NCBI GenBank assembly: GCA_035566435.1
Contig: DATMRF010000022.1
Coordinates: 67,563 to 131,562, forward strand
Length of the DNA stretch: 64,000 bases
DNA from: DATMRF01 sp035566435
Lineage (GTDB): Bacteria; Verrucomicrobiota; Verrucomicrobiia; Limisphaerales; UBA8199
Reading direction: 5' to 3'
The position numbers and the translations under genes were made by a program. The number at the start of each line of letters is the position of its first letter. The first letter of the stretch is position 1. The notes under the pieces are model-generated. The model was not told where the DNA came from, ran no database searches, and saw only the letters and a list, made by a program, of their open reading frames with translations. Shown here piece by piece: positions 17,132 through 24,711 of the stretch.

Positions 17132-18477
17132 TCACCCACCTCAGCTTTGTAGAAGTAATCGAAAGTTTTCTCCCCCACCTTCACGAAAGATCGCACACCC
17201 AGAGCCTTTTTGACTTCGTTCACTTGCGTCAGTGGTTTGTCATATTGGATGCGCTGCAAAACTGGCCCGGTGTATATCGGAAGGGGCTTTACCTTCGGCA
17301 TTTCGAAAAGCTCTCTTGTTTTGATCGTCGTAACTGATTTCGCGACTGCGGAATCTACCATCACTTCAAGTGGTCCCGGATCGGCCTCTTCTGTCTTGCG
17401 CTCTTTTTCCTCTTTGAGTTTATTGCAGAAGTCCACAACTGGTCTCATTAGTTTCATCATCTCCAAGCGCGTTGCTCTGTAGATAGCGGAATCCGTATTT
17501 ACACCGGTCTTGGTCGTATTCCAGGGTAATCGGCCCGCGTCGTCACAGTCGAAGTACGCATATCCACGCAGGTAGTTAAACTGACCGTGAAAACCAGGGA
17601 TCTTGAGGCCATCTTCCTTCCACCCCCATCCTGTGATCTCCGTTTTCTCACCTTCCACGATCAAGCGACCGTTACAGAAAATGTGCCAGCCTGCCGCTTC
17701 TGGGTCTTCACTCTTTCCCAAGCCGCAGTAGAGCTTAACAACGACGGGTTTCGCTCCCGGGTCTTGATAGCGGAGTTTCGTACTCGCGGGCAACAACCTC
17801 GGATCGGCCAGCATTTGCAAAGGTTCGACCGTCACGGGAATTTGGTTCACGGTGACCGAAAGGCCCTTTCCGATCGGATCTTGCAGTCTCGACTGAAGTG
17901 TGTTCTTCAGCTCCGTTTCGAAGCTATTTAGGCCAAAGACCTCAGCAACGTCCTTATGCAGAGCCTCAACGTGAATTGTTGTTCCTTGCTCATCCCGTGG
18001 GATCCGAATGTTCTCCTCCACCTCAGAAAACTCGAACTCCCATTTAGGATCAGACGCCCATTTGTCCACATCTACTTTGACTACGAACCTACTGGTCGGC
18101 GTAGCTGATTCGACCCGGAAAATTCTGCCCATTTTAAAAATCGCCCGCTTCATGCCAACGCCAAACTGCCCAACCGAATGCTTGACAGAGGGCGCTCCCG
18201 GCGGACGACCAAACCTGAAGGCATATTTTCGGGCCACCTCGACCGGTATGCCTCCACAGTTGTCTGAGATTCGGAATTCTTGCGAGGAAATCTCTACGCG
18301 CGCCCAAAGGTTGTTAAACGAACCGTCTCCACGCAGTCGCTTCGCTCCGTCAGCACAGTTATCGACGAGATCGATAGTTGCGGGGCAGAGTGCAATATCT
18401 CTTGTCAGCATATCGATGAACAACTCTTTGGTCGGCATCGTGTCGATGATCCACGACGCATCTGTTTCGCTCTCCAT
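17128..18477 (-). CDS. GHKL ATPase of MORC/MutL type
   Basis: 449 residues. The N-box is TIDLVDNCADGAK (residues 34-46). The usual Glu of E-x3-N is Asp36 while Asn40 is kept. G1 is ISDNCGGIP (70-78) and G2 is SVGQFGVGMKRAIFKMG (101-117), giving a full ATP-lid Bergerat fold. A transducer-like beta domain follows (RFVVKVDVDKW ... GTTIHVEALH), then an unusual C-terminal region with a Lys/Glu-rich helical stretch near residue 355 (LKEEKERKTEEADPGPLE). MutL/MORC ATPases next to DNA methyltransferases are a described theme in restriction-modification-like systems. Start at 18477 is supported by GGAAAGG about 7 bp upstream. It lies 34 bp after the cytosine methyltransferase. Confidence 0.85.
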   Translation of the reverse strand: MESETDASWIIDTMPTKELFIDMLTRDIALCPATIDLVDNCADGAKRLRGDGSFNNLWARVEISSQEFRISDNCGGIPVEVARKYAFRFGRPPGAPSVKHSVGQFGVGMKRAIFKMGRIFRVESATPTSRFVVKVDVDKWASDPKWEFEFSEVEENIRIPRDEQGTTIHVEALHKDVAEVFGLNSFETELKNTLQSRLQDPIGKGLSVTVNQIPVTVEPLQMLADPRLLPASTKLRYQDPGAKPVVVKLYCGLGKSEDPEAAGWHIFCNGRLIVEGEKTEITGWGWKEDGLKIPGFHGQFNYLRGYAYFDCDDAGRLPWNTTKTGVNTDSAIYRATRLEMMKLMRPVVDFCNKLKEEKERKTEEADPGPLEVMVDSAVAKSVTTIKTRELFEMPKVKPLPIYTGPVLQRIQYDKPLTQVNEVKKALGVRSFVKVGEKTFDYFYKAEVGE

Positions 18478-18511
18478 GTTGGCCTTTCCGAGTTTTTGTT
18501 TCCTCGCGGTT

Positions 18512-19651
18512 CTACCTGCTCTCGACTAAGTGGAGCCGACGCTTAAACAGGGACAAGACTGACCGCGAAAGCAAAGGACTAACACTGTTCCCAATTTGTC
18601 GGAAACTGTGCCATTTAGTTGGGTGGAACAGAAACCAGTCGGGAAATCCCTGCAATCTTGCTGCTTCGCGTGGACTGATCACTCGATCCTGAGTCGGATG
18701 AATCGGGCGCGCCGCTTGGTAGCTTCCACGATCTTTGGCTGTTCCCGCGCGTAGCGTCGGGCAAAGCGAGTCCCATTGCAGGCGCGGAAATTTTGAAACG
18801 GAGTCCGTTTTCCCTGGTTCGACTTTTGCAAAGCGAGCAACTACCTCGCGTGTGTGGATTGTACCCAAAAAGCCAGAAACCTCCGACCGCTCTATGAATC
18901 TCTTGATCGCGGCTTTTTCGCCGGCCACTCCGGGGAGGAGTTGATTAATCGTGTCGGCAAAATCGGACTCAGATAGATCGACTCGTCGCCAACCGCTTTC
19001 TTCGGTCTGCCAGTTCGGATGGATTCGCCTAGGTAAGCCAGCGAATGCCGATCGGACGGTCGTTCTCTTGACGCGCGGTGGCGGCGTGAAGTCAGCGGAG
19101 GAGAAAGCGACCCCCAAATCCTTTGCCCAGCCAATGAAGAAAACACGAGCGCGCTCCGTGGCCGCACCAAAATCTCCGGCGGACAATTCGAACGGGGCGA
19201 GCATATGATATTCTTTGGCGATGAGCCTGAAGGACTCCTCACGCAACGTCTCGTATTTCTCGTCCAAAATGCCCGGAACGTTCTCGCAAACGAAGAAGAG
19301 CGGATTGAGTTCAGAGGCGAGGCGGAAGAAGTGAAAAAACAATTTATTTCGCGCATCGTTCTTTCGCATCTTCCCCATCGTGCTGAAACCCTGGCAGGGC
19401 GGACCGCCGATCAAGCCGGTTAAGCGATCACCGTTGAGTTTGGCCAGATCTCGGAGGTCTCCGCCCGTCAGTCCCAAGACATTCCTGCGGCCGTGTGGTG
19501 TGCAGGGGAAATTCTTCTTGTGCGTCTCCACGGCGTGAGGGTCGAGATCGACAGCGGCAGCCAGATCGAAGCCGGCCCGCACCGCGCCGAGGCTAAAACC
19601 TCCCACACCGGCAAACAAGTCGATGATTTTAGGTTTGGTTCTCGAACTCAT
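18512..19651 (-). CDS. DNA (cytosine-5-)-methyltransferase
   Basis: 379 residues from the ATG at 19651. Motif I is IIDLFAGVGGFSLG, motif IV is GGPPCQGFST with the catalytic Cys, motif VI is CENVPGIL, motif VIII is ATERARVFFIGW, motif IX/X is SPREAARLQGFPDWF and QIGNSVSPLL. The order is that of ordinary m5C enzymes. The target-recognition region (about residues 205-310) is moderate in length, and the site it recognises cannot be read off. The start lies inside the 3' end of the upstream glycosylase gene (23-bp overlap), and the GHKL ATPase follows closely, so all are probably one transcript. The enzyme would protect host sites from the island's nuclease(s). Confidence 0.94.
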   Translation of the reverse strand: MSSRTKPKIIDLFAGVGGFSLGAVRAGFDLAAAVDLDPHAVETHKKNFPCTPHGRRNVLGLTGGDLRDLAKLNGDRLTGLIGGPPCQGFSTMGKMRKNDARNKLFFHFFRLASELNPLFFVCENVPGILDEKYETLREESFRLIAKEYHMLAPFELSAGDFGAATERARVFFIGWAKDLGVAFSSADFTPPPRVKRTTVRSAFAGLPRRIHPNWQTEESGWRRVDLSESDFADTINQLLPGVAGEKAAIKRFIERSEVSGFLGTIHTREVVARFAKVEPGKTDSVSKFPRLQWDSLCPTLRAGTAKDRGSYQAARPIHPTQDRVISPREAARLQGFPDWFLFHPTKWHSFRQIGNSVSPLLSRSVLSLFKRRLHLVESR

Positions 19652-20339
19652 GCTCGTGTTGCTCGAAGTAGACACAAAATTGGTTGATTGGGCAAGAGAG
19701 ACATTGCGGTCGATGCGGAGTACAAACGGCGCGCCCCAGACAGATACAGCCCACGTGAAATGCATAGCGAAGCTCAGGCGGAACCAAGGCCTCCAAATCG
19801 TCGTGACACTCGTCGGCGCGGCACCGAGTGGTCCAGCCGAGGCGAGACGACACCCTGAACGCGTGAACGTCCACCGGGAGAACCTTAAATCCGAGGGTAT
19901 ACATCATCACGCACTTGGCGACTTTGTTGGAAACGCCGGGCAGGTTGGTAAGGTAATCCTGCGCGGCTGCTTCGCTCCAGCCCCGCAGTTTATCCAGTCT
20001 GCACGAACCGAAATCGGTGGAAATCCGTCGCAAAGCCCGTTTTATCTGCCGCGAGCGTTTGTTCGCCAAGCCTGCAATCTGAAGCTTGCGTTCGAGAGTC
20101 TTCACCGATAGTTGAGCAACCGCATCCCAACTCCCTGTGTTTTTCAGCGAATTAAATACGAGTTTGGCGGTTTCAAATTGGGTACGATTCGACAGGACGA
20201 GGAACACGAGATCGTCCACTGGGTCTCTAGGGTTGCCCAAGCGTGGCTTGCCGTAAAACGCGAGGAGGCGCTGACAAACCGCGTCCACGATGCGGCGCCG
20301 GTTTTTCTTGGGCTTTCGCCAAATTGGAGCCCGAGGCAT
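19629..20339 (-). CDS. Endonuclease III-like HhH-GPD DNA glycosylase with Fe-S cluster
   Basis: About 236 residues from the ATG at 20339 (a GTG at 20372 would add 11). Features are PVDDLVFLVLSNRTQFETAK, LQIAGLANKRSRQIKRALRR, then the helix-hairpin-helix YLTNLPGVSNKVAKCVMMYT with the Lys position of bifunctional enzymes retained. The catalytic Asp is in VLPVDVHAFRVSSRLGW. The C-terminus CTPHRPQCLSCPINQFC fits C-x6-C-x2-C-x5-C, the 4Fe-4S loop. The family removes damaged or mismatched bases. Being overlapped with a cytosine-5 methyltransferase gene suggests repair of T:G mismatches from deaminated 5-methylcytosine, or a direct role on modified cytosine. The first idea has precedent in the Methanothermobacter Mig glycosylase. 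That role is inference; the fold is clear. Confidence 0.85.
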   Translation of the reverse strand: MPRAPIWRKPKKNRRRIVDAVCQRLLAFYGKPRLGNPRDPVDDLVFLVLSNRTQFETAKLVFNSLKNTGSWDAVAQLSVKTLERKLQIAGLANKRSRQIKRALRRISTDFGSCRLDKLRGWSEAAAQDYLTNLPGVSNKVAKCVMMYTLGFKVLPVDVHAFRVSSRLGWTTRCRADECHDDLEALVPPELRYAFHVGCICLGRAVCTPHRPQCLSCPINQFCVYFEQHEHEFENQT

Positions 20340-20541
20340 TTCGCGCAAACGACCTTTGTGATACTGCCGCACGGCCGTGATGTTAGTTGAAGTGGCCGAA
20401 ATGTGAAGCCGGAGTGCGATCTGGCACGGTATTCAAACATTGGCCTCCGGCGGGCCGAGCGTCCTTCTTGCTGCACCTCGACCTTTGTCATCCAGCCAGG
20501 GCCTCTTCATGCTGCCTCACTCACCCCAGGTTTGCCCGTTT

Positions 20542-21111
20542 TTATGCTTCGGCGAGCTCTTTCCTGACGCGGTAAGGCAAGGCCTCTGCTTTGACATGAA
20601 ACCCGATCTCGGGTTTTTGCGGCGCCGGCGGCGGCTCGAGCAGCGGCCGGAGCTGTTGAAAGATCTGCCGCAGCGCGGAGTCGTGCACCATCAAGGTTTT
20701 GTCAATTTCGGCCAGGCGTTTCAGGATGGCGGCGTTGGCGGCGAGGTCCTCGCGCATTTTGACGAAGGCGCGGATCACATACACGCTCATGGCCACGGCC
20801 CGGGGGCTGTTGAGGAGATTGGCCGCCATCAAGGCGCCGTGCTCGGTGAACGCGCGGACGCTCTTGGAAAACTTGAGGTTCGCCAGGGATATCACAGTTT
20901 GTGATATCCCCAGGATTTCCTCCCGCGTCAGCTCGAAGGTGAAATCCTCCGGAAAGCGGTTCTGGTTGCGTTTGAGCGCCTGGTTTAGGGCGCGGGTTTC
21001 GACTCCATAGATTCGGGCCAGGTCGCTATCCAGAATAACTCGCTGGTCCCGGAGGGAGTAAATGAAGCTGGCAAGATCGCCAACGGGGATGATTTCAGTT
21101 TGGTGGCTCAT
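20542..21111 (-). CDS. ORF6N domain-containing protein
   Basis: 189 residues. ASFIYSLRDQRVILDSDLAR and IYGVETRALNQALKRN, then RFPEDFTFELTREE, are the ORF6N/KilA-N-like DNA-binding module. The middle segment KFSKSVRAFTEHGALMAANL LNS and the helical tail (residues ~100-150) complete the usual layout. These proteins come from phages and have been widely captured as stand-alone chromosomal genes; they are presumed DNA-binding regulators. It is transcribed toward the defence-like island, 200 bp away; a functional link is not shown. The last 30 residues are Pro-rich and unremarkable. From 20373 to 20541 I see nothing. Confidence 0.9.
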   Translation of the reverse strand: MSHQTEIIPVGDLASFIYSLRDQRVILDSDLARIYGVETRALNQALKRNQNRFPEDFTFELTREEILGISQTVISLANLKFSKSVRAFTEHGALMAANLLNSPRAVAMSVYVIRAFVKMREDLAANAAILKRLAEIDKTLMVHDSALRQIFQQLRPLLEPPPAPQKPEIGFHVKAEALPYRVRKELAEA

Positions 21112-21210
21112 AGATAGATGCTGTAAATCCCTTTTTTCAGTAAATTGGAGCGGCGTTTCGACGTCCGGCTCGCGGCTTTTGTTTCATGTCCCGGGAATTT
21201 TCGCAATCTC

Positions 21211-21233
21211 ACCTGGACAATGGCTGTCCAGGT
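21211..21233. promoter_or_regulatory. Perfect palindrome, possible operator
   Basis: ACCTGGACA-ATGGC-TGTCCAGGT has 9-bp arms and a 5-nt spacer. It lies about 100 bp upstream of the ORF6N start and about 110 bp upstream of the giant secreted gene, in their shared divergent promoter region. A dimeric regulator such as the ORF6N protein could bind here; this is inferred from position only. Confidence 0.4.
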
Positions 21234-21277
21234 CAAAAAAATAGTTCAACATCAATAATTCAAAGAACAAGAATTAC

Positions 21278-21306
21278 TTGACGATGAAAGCGGCAGGAAT
21301 TAAAGA
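21278..21306 (+). promoter_or_regulatory. Sigma-70-like promoter for the repeat protein gene
   Basis: TTGACG at 21278-21283, a 17-bp spacer, then TAAAGA at 21301-21306. Spacing is ideal and the start codon lies 40 bp further on. Consensus match is 5/6 and 4/6. Confidence 0.4.
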
Positions 21307-21345
21307 TGAGCGTCGGGAGACAACTCGGAAGCAGGGCTTGTGAAT

Positions 21346-24300
21346 ATGAAAATGCGGCGGTTTGCCGTTCGTGTTTGTGTTTCGCTGATGTTGGTCCTTG
21401 GCAGTAACACCGGTCGCTCTGCCACCCTCACCTGGACCAATACTGCTGCCACCGACTGGAACACGGCCGCCAATTGGAGTCCGAATCAGGTGCCCGGTGC
21501 CGCCGACCATGTAATCATCAACTCAGGAACTATCACTGTTCCGACAAACGCCAGTTTCGCCATGATGGACTGGACTGGGGGCCAGCTACAGGGTGCCTTG
21601 ACGGTGGCCAGCAATGGGGTGTTGAACATCGGCAGCAGCGCCGAGAAGGACTTGTACGGCCCGTTGACCAACTCGGGCACGGTGACCTGGACCGGCACGG
21701 GCCACCTGCACGTCTTCTACTATGCGGCCGCCGGCTTCTACGGGGCGATCTACAACCTGGCGGGCGGACTGTTCAACATCCAGGACGACACAGTCCTGGA
21801 TGATTATGAGGGAGTCGAGGTGTTCAGCAACGCGGGCACATTGCGCAAGTCGGCGGGCAGCGGCACCACCTACTTCTATGCGCAGTTCAGCAACACGGGC
21901 AGCGTGGATGTGGAAAGCGGGACGCTGGCCTTTGAGAATAGCGGCATTATTGACGGACCGTTTTACGCGGCGGCGGGCACGACGAACCTCTTCAGCGGCA
22001 GCTTCAGTAACGGCAACGCTCCGCTGCTCAACGGTCCAGGAGTGTTTCAGTTCACCGGCGGAACGCTGACGCTTACGAAGGATCTGATTCCCAATCTGCA
22101 AATGCTGGGCGGCACGTTGCTGTTGGGTCCCGGGTTTCAAGGCGGCAGCATCACCAACCTAACGTTGACCGGCATGACGTTGGCGGGCACCAATGTGGTG
22201 ACCGGCACGTTGAACTGGACGACGGCCCCGATGCGGGGTGCCTTGACGGTGGCCAGCAACGGGGTGTTGAACATCAGTGGCAGCGCCGAGAAGGACCTTT
22301 ACTGCCCATTAACCAACTCGGGCACGGTGACCTGGACCGGCACGGGCCACCTGCGCGTCTTCTATTACCCGGGTGCCAACCTCTACGGGGCGATCTACAA
22401 TCTGGCGGGCGGACTGTTCAACATCCAGAACGACACAGTCCTGGATGATTATGAGGGAGTCGAGGTGTTCAGCAACGCGGGCACACTGCGCAAGTCGGCG
22501 GGCAGCGGCACCACCTCCTTCTATCTGCAGATCACCAACACGCGCAGCGTGGACGTGGAAAGCGGGACGCTGGCCTTTGAGAATAGCGGCATTATTGACG
22601 GAGCGTTTTACGCAGCGGCGGGCACGACGAACCTCTTCAGCGGCAGCTTCGCCAGCGGCAACGCTCCGCTGCTCAACGGTCCGGGAGTATTTCAGTTCAA
22701 CGGCGGCACGCTGACGCTTACCCGGGATGTGATTCCCAATCTGCAAATGCTGGGCGGCACGTTGCTGCTGGGTCCCGGGTTTCAAGGCGGCAGCATCACC
22801 AACCTGACGTTGACCGGCATGACGCTGGCGGGCACCAACGTGGTGACCGGCACGTTGAACTGGACGACGGGCCCGATGCAGGGCGCCTTGACGGTGGCCA
22901 GCAACGGGGTGTTAAACATCAGCGGCAGCGCCGAGAAGGACCTGTACTGCCCGTTGACCAACTCGGGCACGGTGACCTGGACCGGCACGGGCCACCTGCG
23001 CGTCTTCTATTACCCGGGTGCCAACCTCTACGGGGCGGTCTACAATCTGGCGGGCGGACTGTTCGACATCCGGAACGACACGGTCCTGGATGATTATGAA
23101 AGAGTCGAGGTGTTCAGCAACGCGGGCACGTTGCGCAAGTCGGCGGGCAGCGGTACCACCTCCTTCTATCCACAGATCCTCAACACGGGCAGCGTCGATG
23201 TGGAAAGCGGGATGCTGGCCTTTGAGAATAGCGGGATTATTGATGGACAGTTTTACGCGGCGGCGGGCACGACAAATCTCTTTAACGGAAGCTTCACCAG
23301 CGGCAATGCTCCACTGCTCAACGGTCCGGGAGCGTTTCAGTTCAACGGCGGCACGCTGACACTCACGAAGGATGTGATTCCCAACCTGCAAATGCTGGGC
23401 GGCACGTTGCTGCTGGGCCCCGGGTTTCAAGGCGGCAGCATTACCAACCTGACGCTGAGCGGCATGACACTGGCGGGCACCAACGTGGTGACCGGCACCT
23501 TGAACTGGACGACGGCCCCGATGCAGGGTGCCTTGACGGTGGCCAGCAACGGCGTGTTGAATATCAGTGGCAGCGCCGAGAAGGACCTCTACTGCCCCTT
23601 GACTAACTGGGGCACGGTGACCTGGACGGGCACGGGCCACCTGCGCCTCTTCTATTACCCGGGTGCCAACCTCTACGGGGCGCTCTACAATCTGGCGGGT
23701 GGACTCTTTGACATCCAGAACGACACGCTCCTGGATGATTATGAAAAAGTCGAGGTGTTCAACAACGCGGGCACGCTGCGCAAGTCGGCGGGCAGCGGCA
23801 CCACGACCATCAATCCGCAGTTCAGCAACACCGGCACGGTGGCTGCCTTGAGCGGAACGCTCGCCTTTAACGGGAGCTTTATCACTTCAGGCGGTGAACT
23901 TCTCTTTGGCATGAGCGGTCCGGGCAGTTATGGCAATATCAGCATTGCGGGTAGTGTCGTGCTCGGTGGCACCGTCGGCGTAGTTTGGCTCGGGGGGTTC
24001 GTGCCGGCCAGCGGCAATTCCTTTACCCTCCTCAGCTACGGGTCCTACAGCGGTATTTTCACCAACACAGATTTTCCCACCGGAGCCATCTGGCAAACCA
24101 ATTACACTTCCACGTCATTCATCCTGGCCGTCGGCGGCCTCAACCAACTCGCGTTCACCACCGGGCCGGTGGGAGGAAAGCTGGCCGGAGCAATCCTGGC
24201 GCCGGTGGTGGTGCAGGTTGAAACTTCGAGTGGAAACCCGCTGGCGACCAATGGAGTTCCAATAACTCTTTCACTGAACAGCGGCAGCGGGATATTGAGC

Positions 24301-24648
24301 GGCACGCTGACGCAGAACACCGATCCTGCCGGGAAGGCAACGTTCGGCGATTTAAGCATCGACCAAATCGGCACGAAGACGCTACGGGCGGCGTCACCGT
24401 TGCTGACCACTGCCACGAGCGCGCCCTTTAGGATTGTGGCCTTGATTGAAGTGCAATGGACCAACGGCGGTTTCATGCTGCAATTGAACGGGACCAATAC
24501 TTTCGGCCCCACCATTATCTACGCCTCGACGAACCTGATGTCCTGGACGCCGCTTTACACCAATCCGCCGACCCCCAACCCCATTCAATTCCTCGATACT
24601 TCAGCAACGAATATTCCGGACCGTTTCTATCGTGCCGTTGAACAGTGA
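21346..24648 (+). CDS. Giant secreted repeat protein (autotransporter-like beta repeats, Ig-like domain)
   Basis: About 1,100 residues from the ATG at 21346 (GTG 21340 also possible). A signal peptide (MRRFAVRVCVSLMLVLGSNT) is followed by TLTWTNTAATDWNTAANWSP, the 'TW......W.t..NW' opening common in verrucomicrobial surface proteins. Residues ~80-840 are three full and one partial 215-residue repeat, each with ALTVASNGVLNISGSAEKDL, NSGTVTWTGTGHL and GAIYNLAGGLFNIQ, presumably beta-helical. After the repeats come a GSYGNISIAGSVVLGGTVGV passenger-like stretch, an Ig/invasin-like domain (GVPITLSLNSGSGILSGTLT) and a C-terminal module ending PDRFYRAVEQ. No autotransporter barrel is present, so export must use another route. 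The function is unknown; adhesion or surface coating is plausible. Confidence 0.85.
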   Translation: MKMRRFAVRVCVSLMLVLGSNTGRSATLTWTNTAATDWNTAANWSPNQVPGAADHVIINSGTITVPTNASFAMMDWTGGQLQGALTVASNGVLNIGSSAEKDLYGPLTNSGTVTWTGTGHLHVFYYAAAGFYGAIYNLAGGLFNIQDDTVLDDYEGVEVFSNAGTLRKSAGSGTTYFYAQFSNTGSVDVESGTLAFENSGIIDGPFYAAAGTTNLFSGSFSNGNAPLLNGPGVFQFTGGTLTLTKDLIPNLQMLGGTLLLGPGFQGGSITNLTLTGMTLAGTNVVTGTLNWTTAPMRGALTVASNGVLNISGSAEKDLYCPLTNSGTVTWTGTGHLRVFYYPGANLYGAIYNLAGGLFNIQNDTVLDDYEGVEVFSNAGTLRKSAGSGTTSFYLQITNTRSVDVESGTLAFENSGIIDGAFYAAAGTTNLFSGSFASGNAPLLNGPGVFQFNGGTLTLTRDVIPNLQMLGGTLLLGPGFQGGSITNLTLTGMTLAGTNVVTGTLNWTTGPMQGALTVASNGVLNISGSAEKDLYCPLTNSGTVTWTGTGHLRVFYYPGANLYGAVYNLAGGLFDIRNDTVLDDYERVEVFSNAGTLRKSAGSGTTSFYPQILNTGSVDVESGMLAFENSGIIDGQFYAAAGTTNLFNGSFTSGNAPLLNGPGAFQFNGGTLTLTKDVIPNLQMLGGTLLLGPGFQGGSITNLTLSGMTLAGTNVVTGTLNWTTAPMQGALTVASNGVLNISGSAEKDLYCPLTNWGTVTWTGTGHLRLFYYPGANLYGALYNLAGGLFDIQNDTLLDDYEKVEVFNNAGTLRKSAGSGTTTINPQFSNTGTVAALSGTLAFNGSFITSGGELLFGMSGPGSYGNISIAGSVVLGGTVGVVWLGGFVPASGNSFTLLSYGSYSGIFTNTDFPTGAIWQTNYTSTSFILAVGGLNQLAFTTGPVGGKLAGAILAPVVVQVETSSGNPLATNGVPITLSLNSGSGILSGTLTQNTDPAGKATFGDLSIDQIGTKTLRAASPLLTTATSAPFRIVALIEVQWTNGGFMLQLNGTNTFGPTIIYASTNLMSWTPLYTNPPTPNPIQFLDTSATNIPDRFYRAVEQ
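21583..23868 (+). repeat. 645-bp tandem repeat, three full copies plus one partial
   Basis: Landmark strings recur at exactly 645-bp spacing: ACGGTGGCCAGCAA at 21601, 22246, 22891 and 23536; CTGCAAATGCTGGGCGGCAC at 22096, 22741 and 23386. Copies are nearly identical at DNA level, including silent sites, which suggests recent duplication or ongoing homogenisation. The fourth copy diverges near 23868. Confidence 0.92.
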
Positions 24649-24711
24649 AAAGGTGGAAGCAAGGCACTGCGGTAAGAGCAAGTGTTGAATGCGCAGCACG
24701 GCGCCGCAAGC

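Noticed and set aside
17128..18477. Housekeeping MutL or Hsp90 for the GHKL ATPase
   Set aside because: The C-terminal part does not resemble MutL endonuclease or Hsp90 middle domains. No mutS or chaperone context; neighbours are methyltransferase and HNH genes.
20542..21111. Prophage indicated by the ORF6N gene
   Set aside because: No other phage gene, integrase or attachment site is nearby. ORF6N genes are common as isolated chromosomal copies.
21583..23868. CRISPR-like or phage tail-fibre interpretation of the repeats
   Set aside because: The repeats are 645 bp, coding and in frame with no spacers. The protein has a signal peptide and a secreted C-terminal module.
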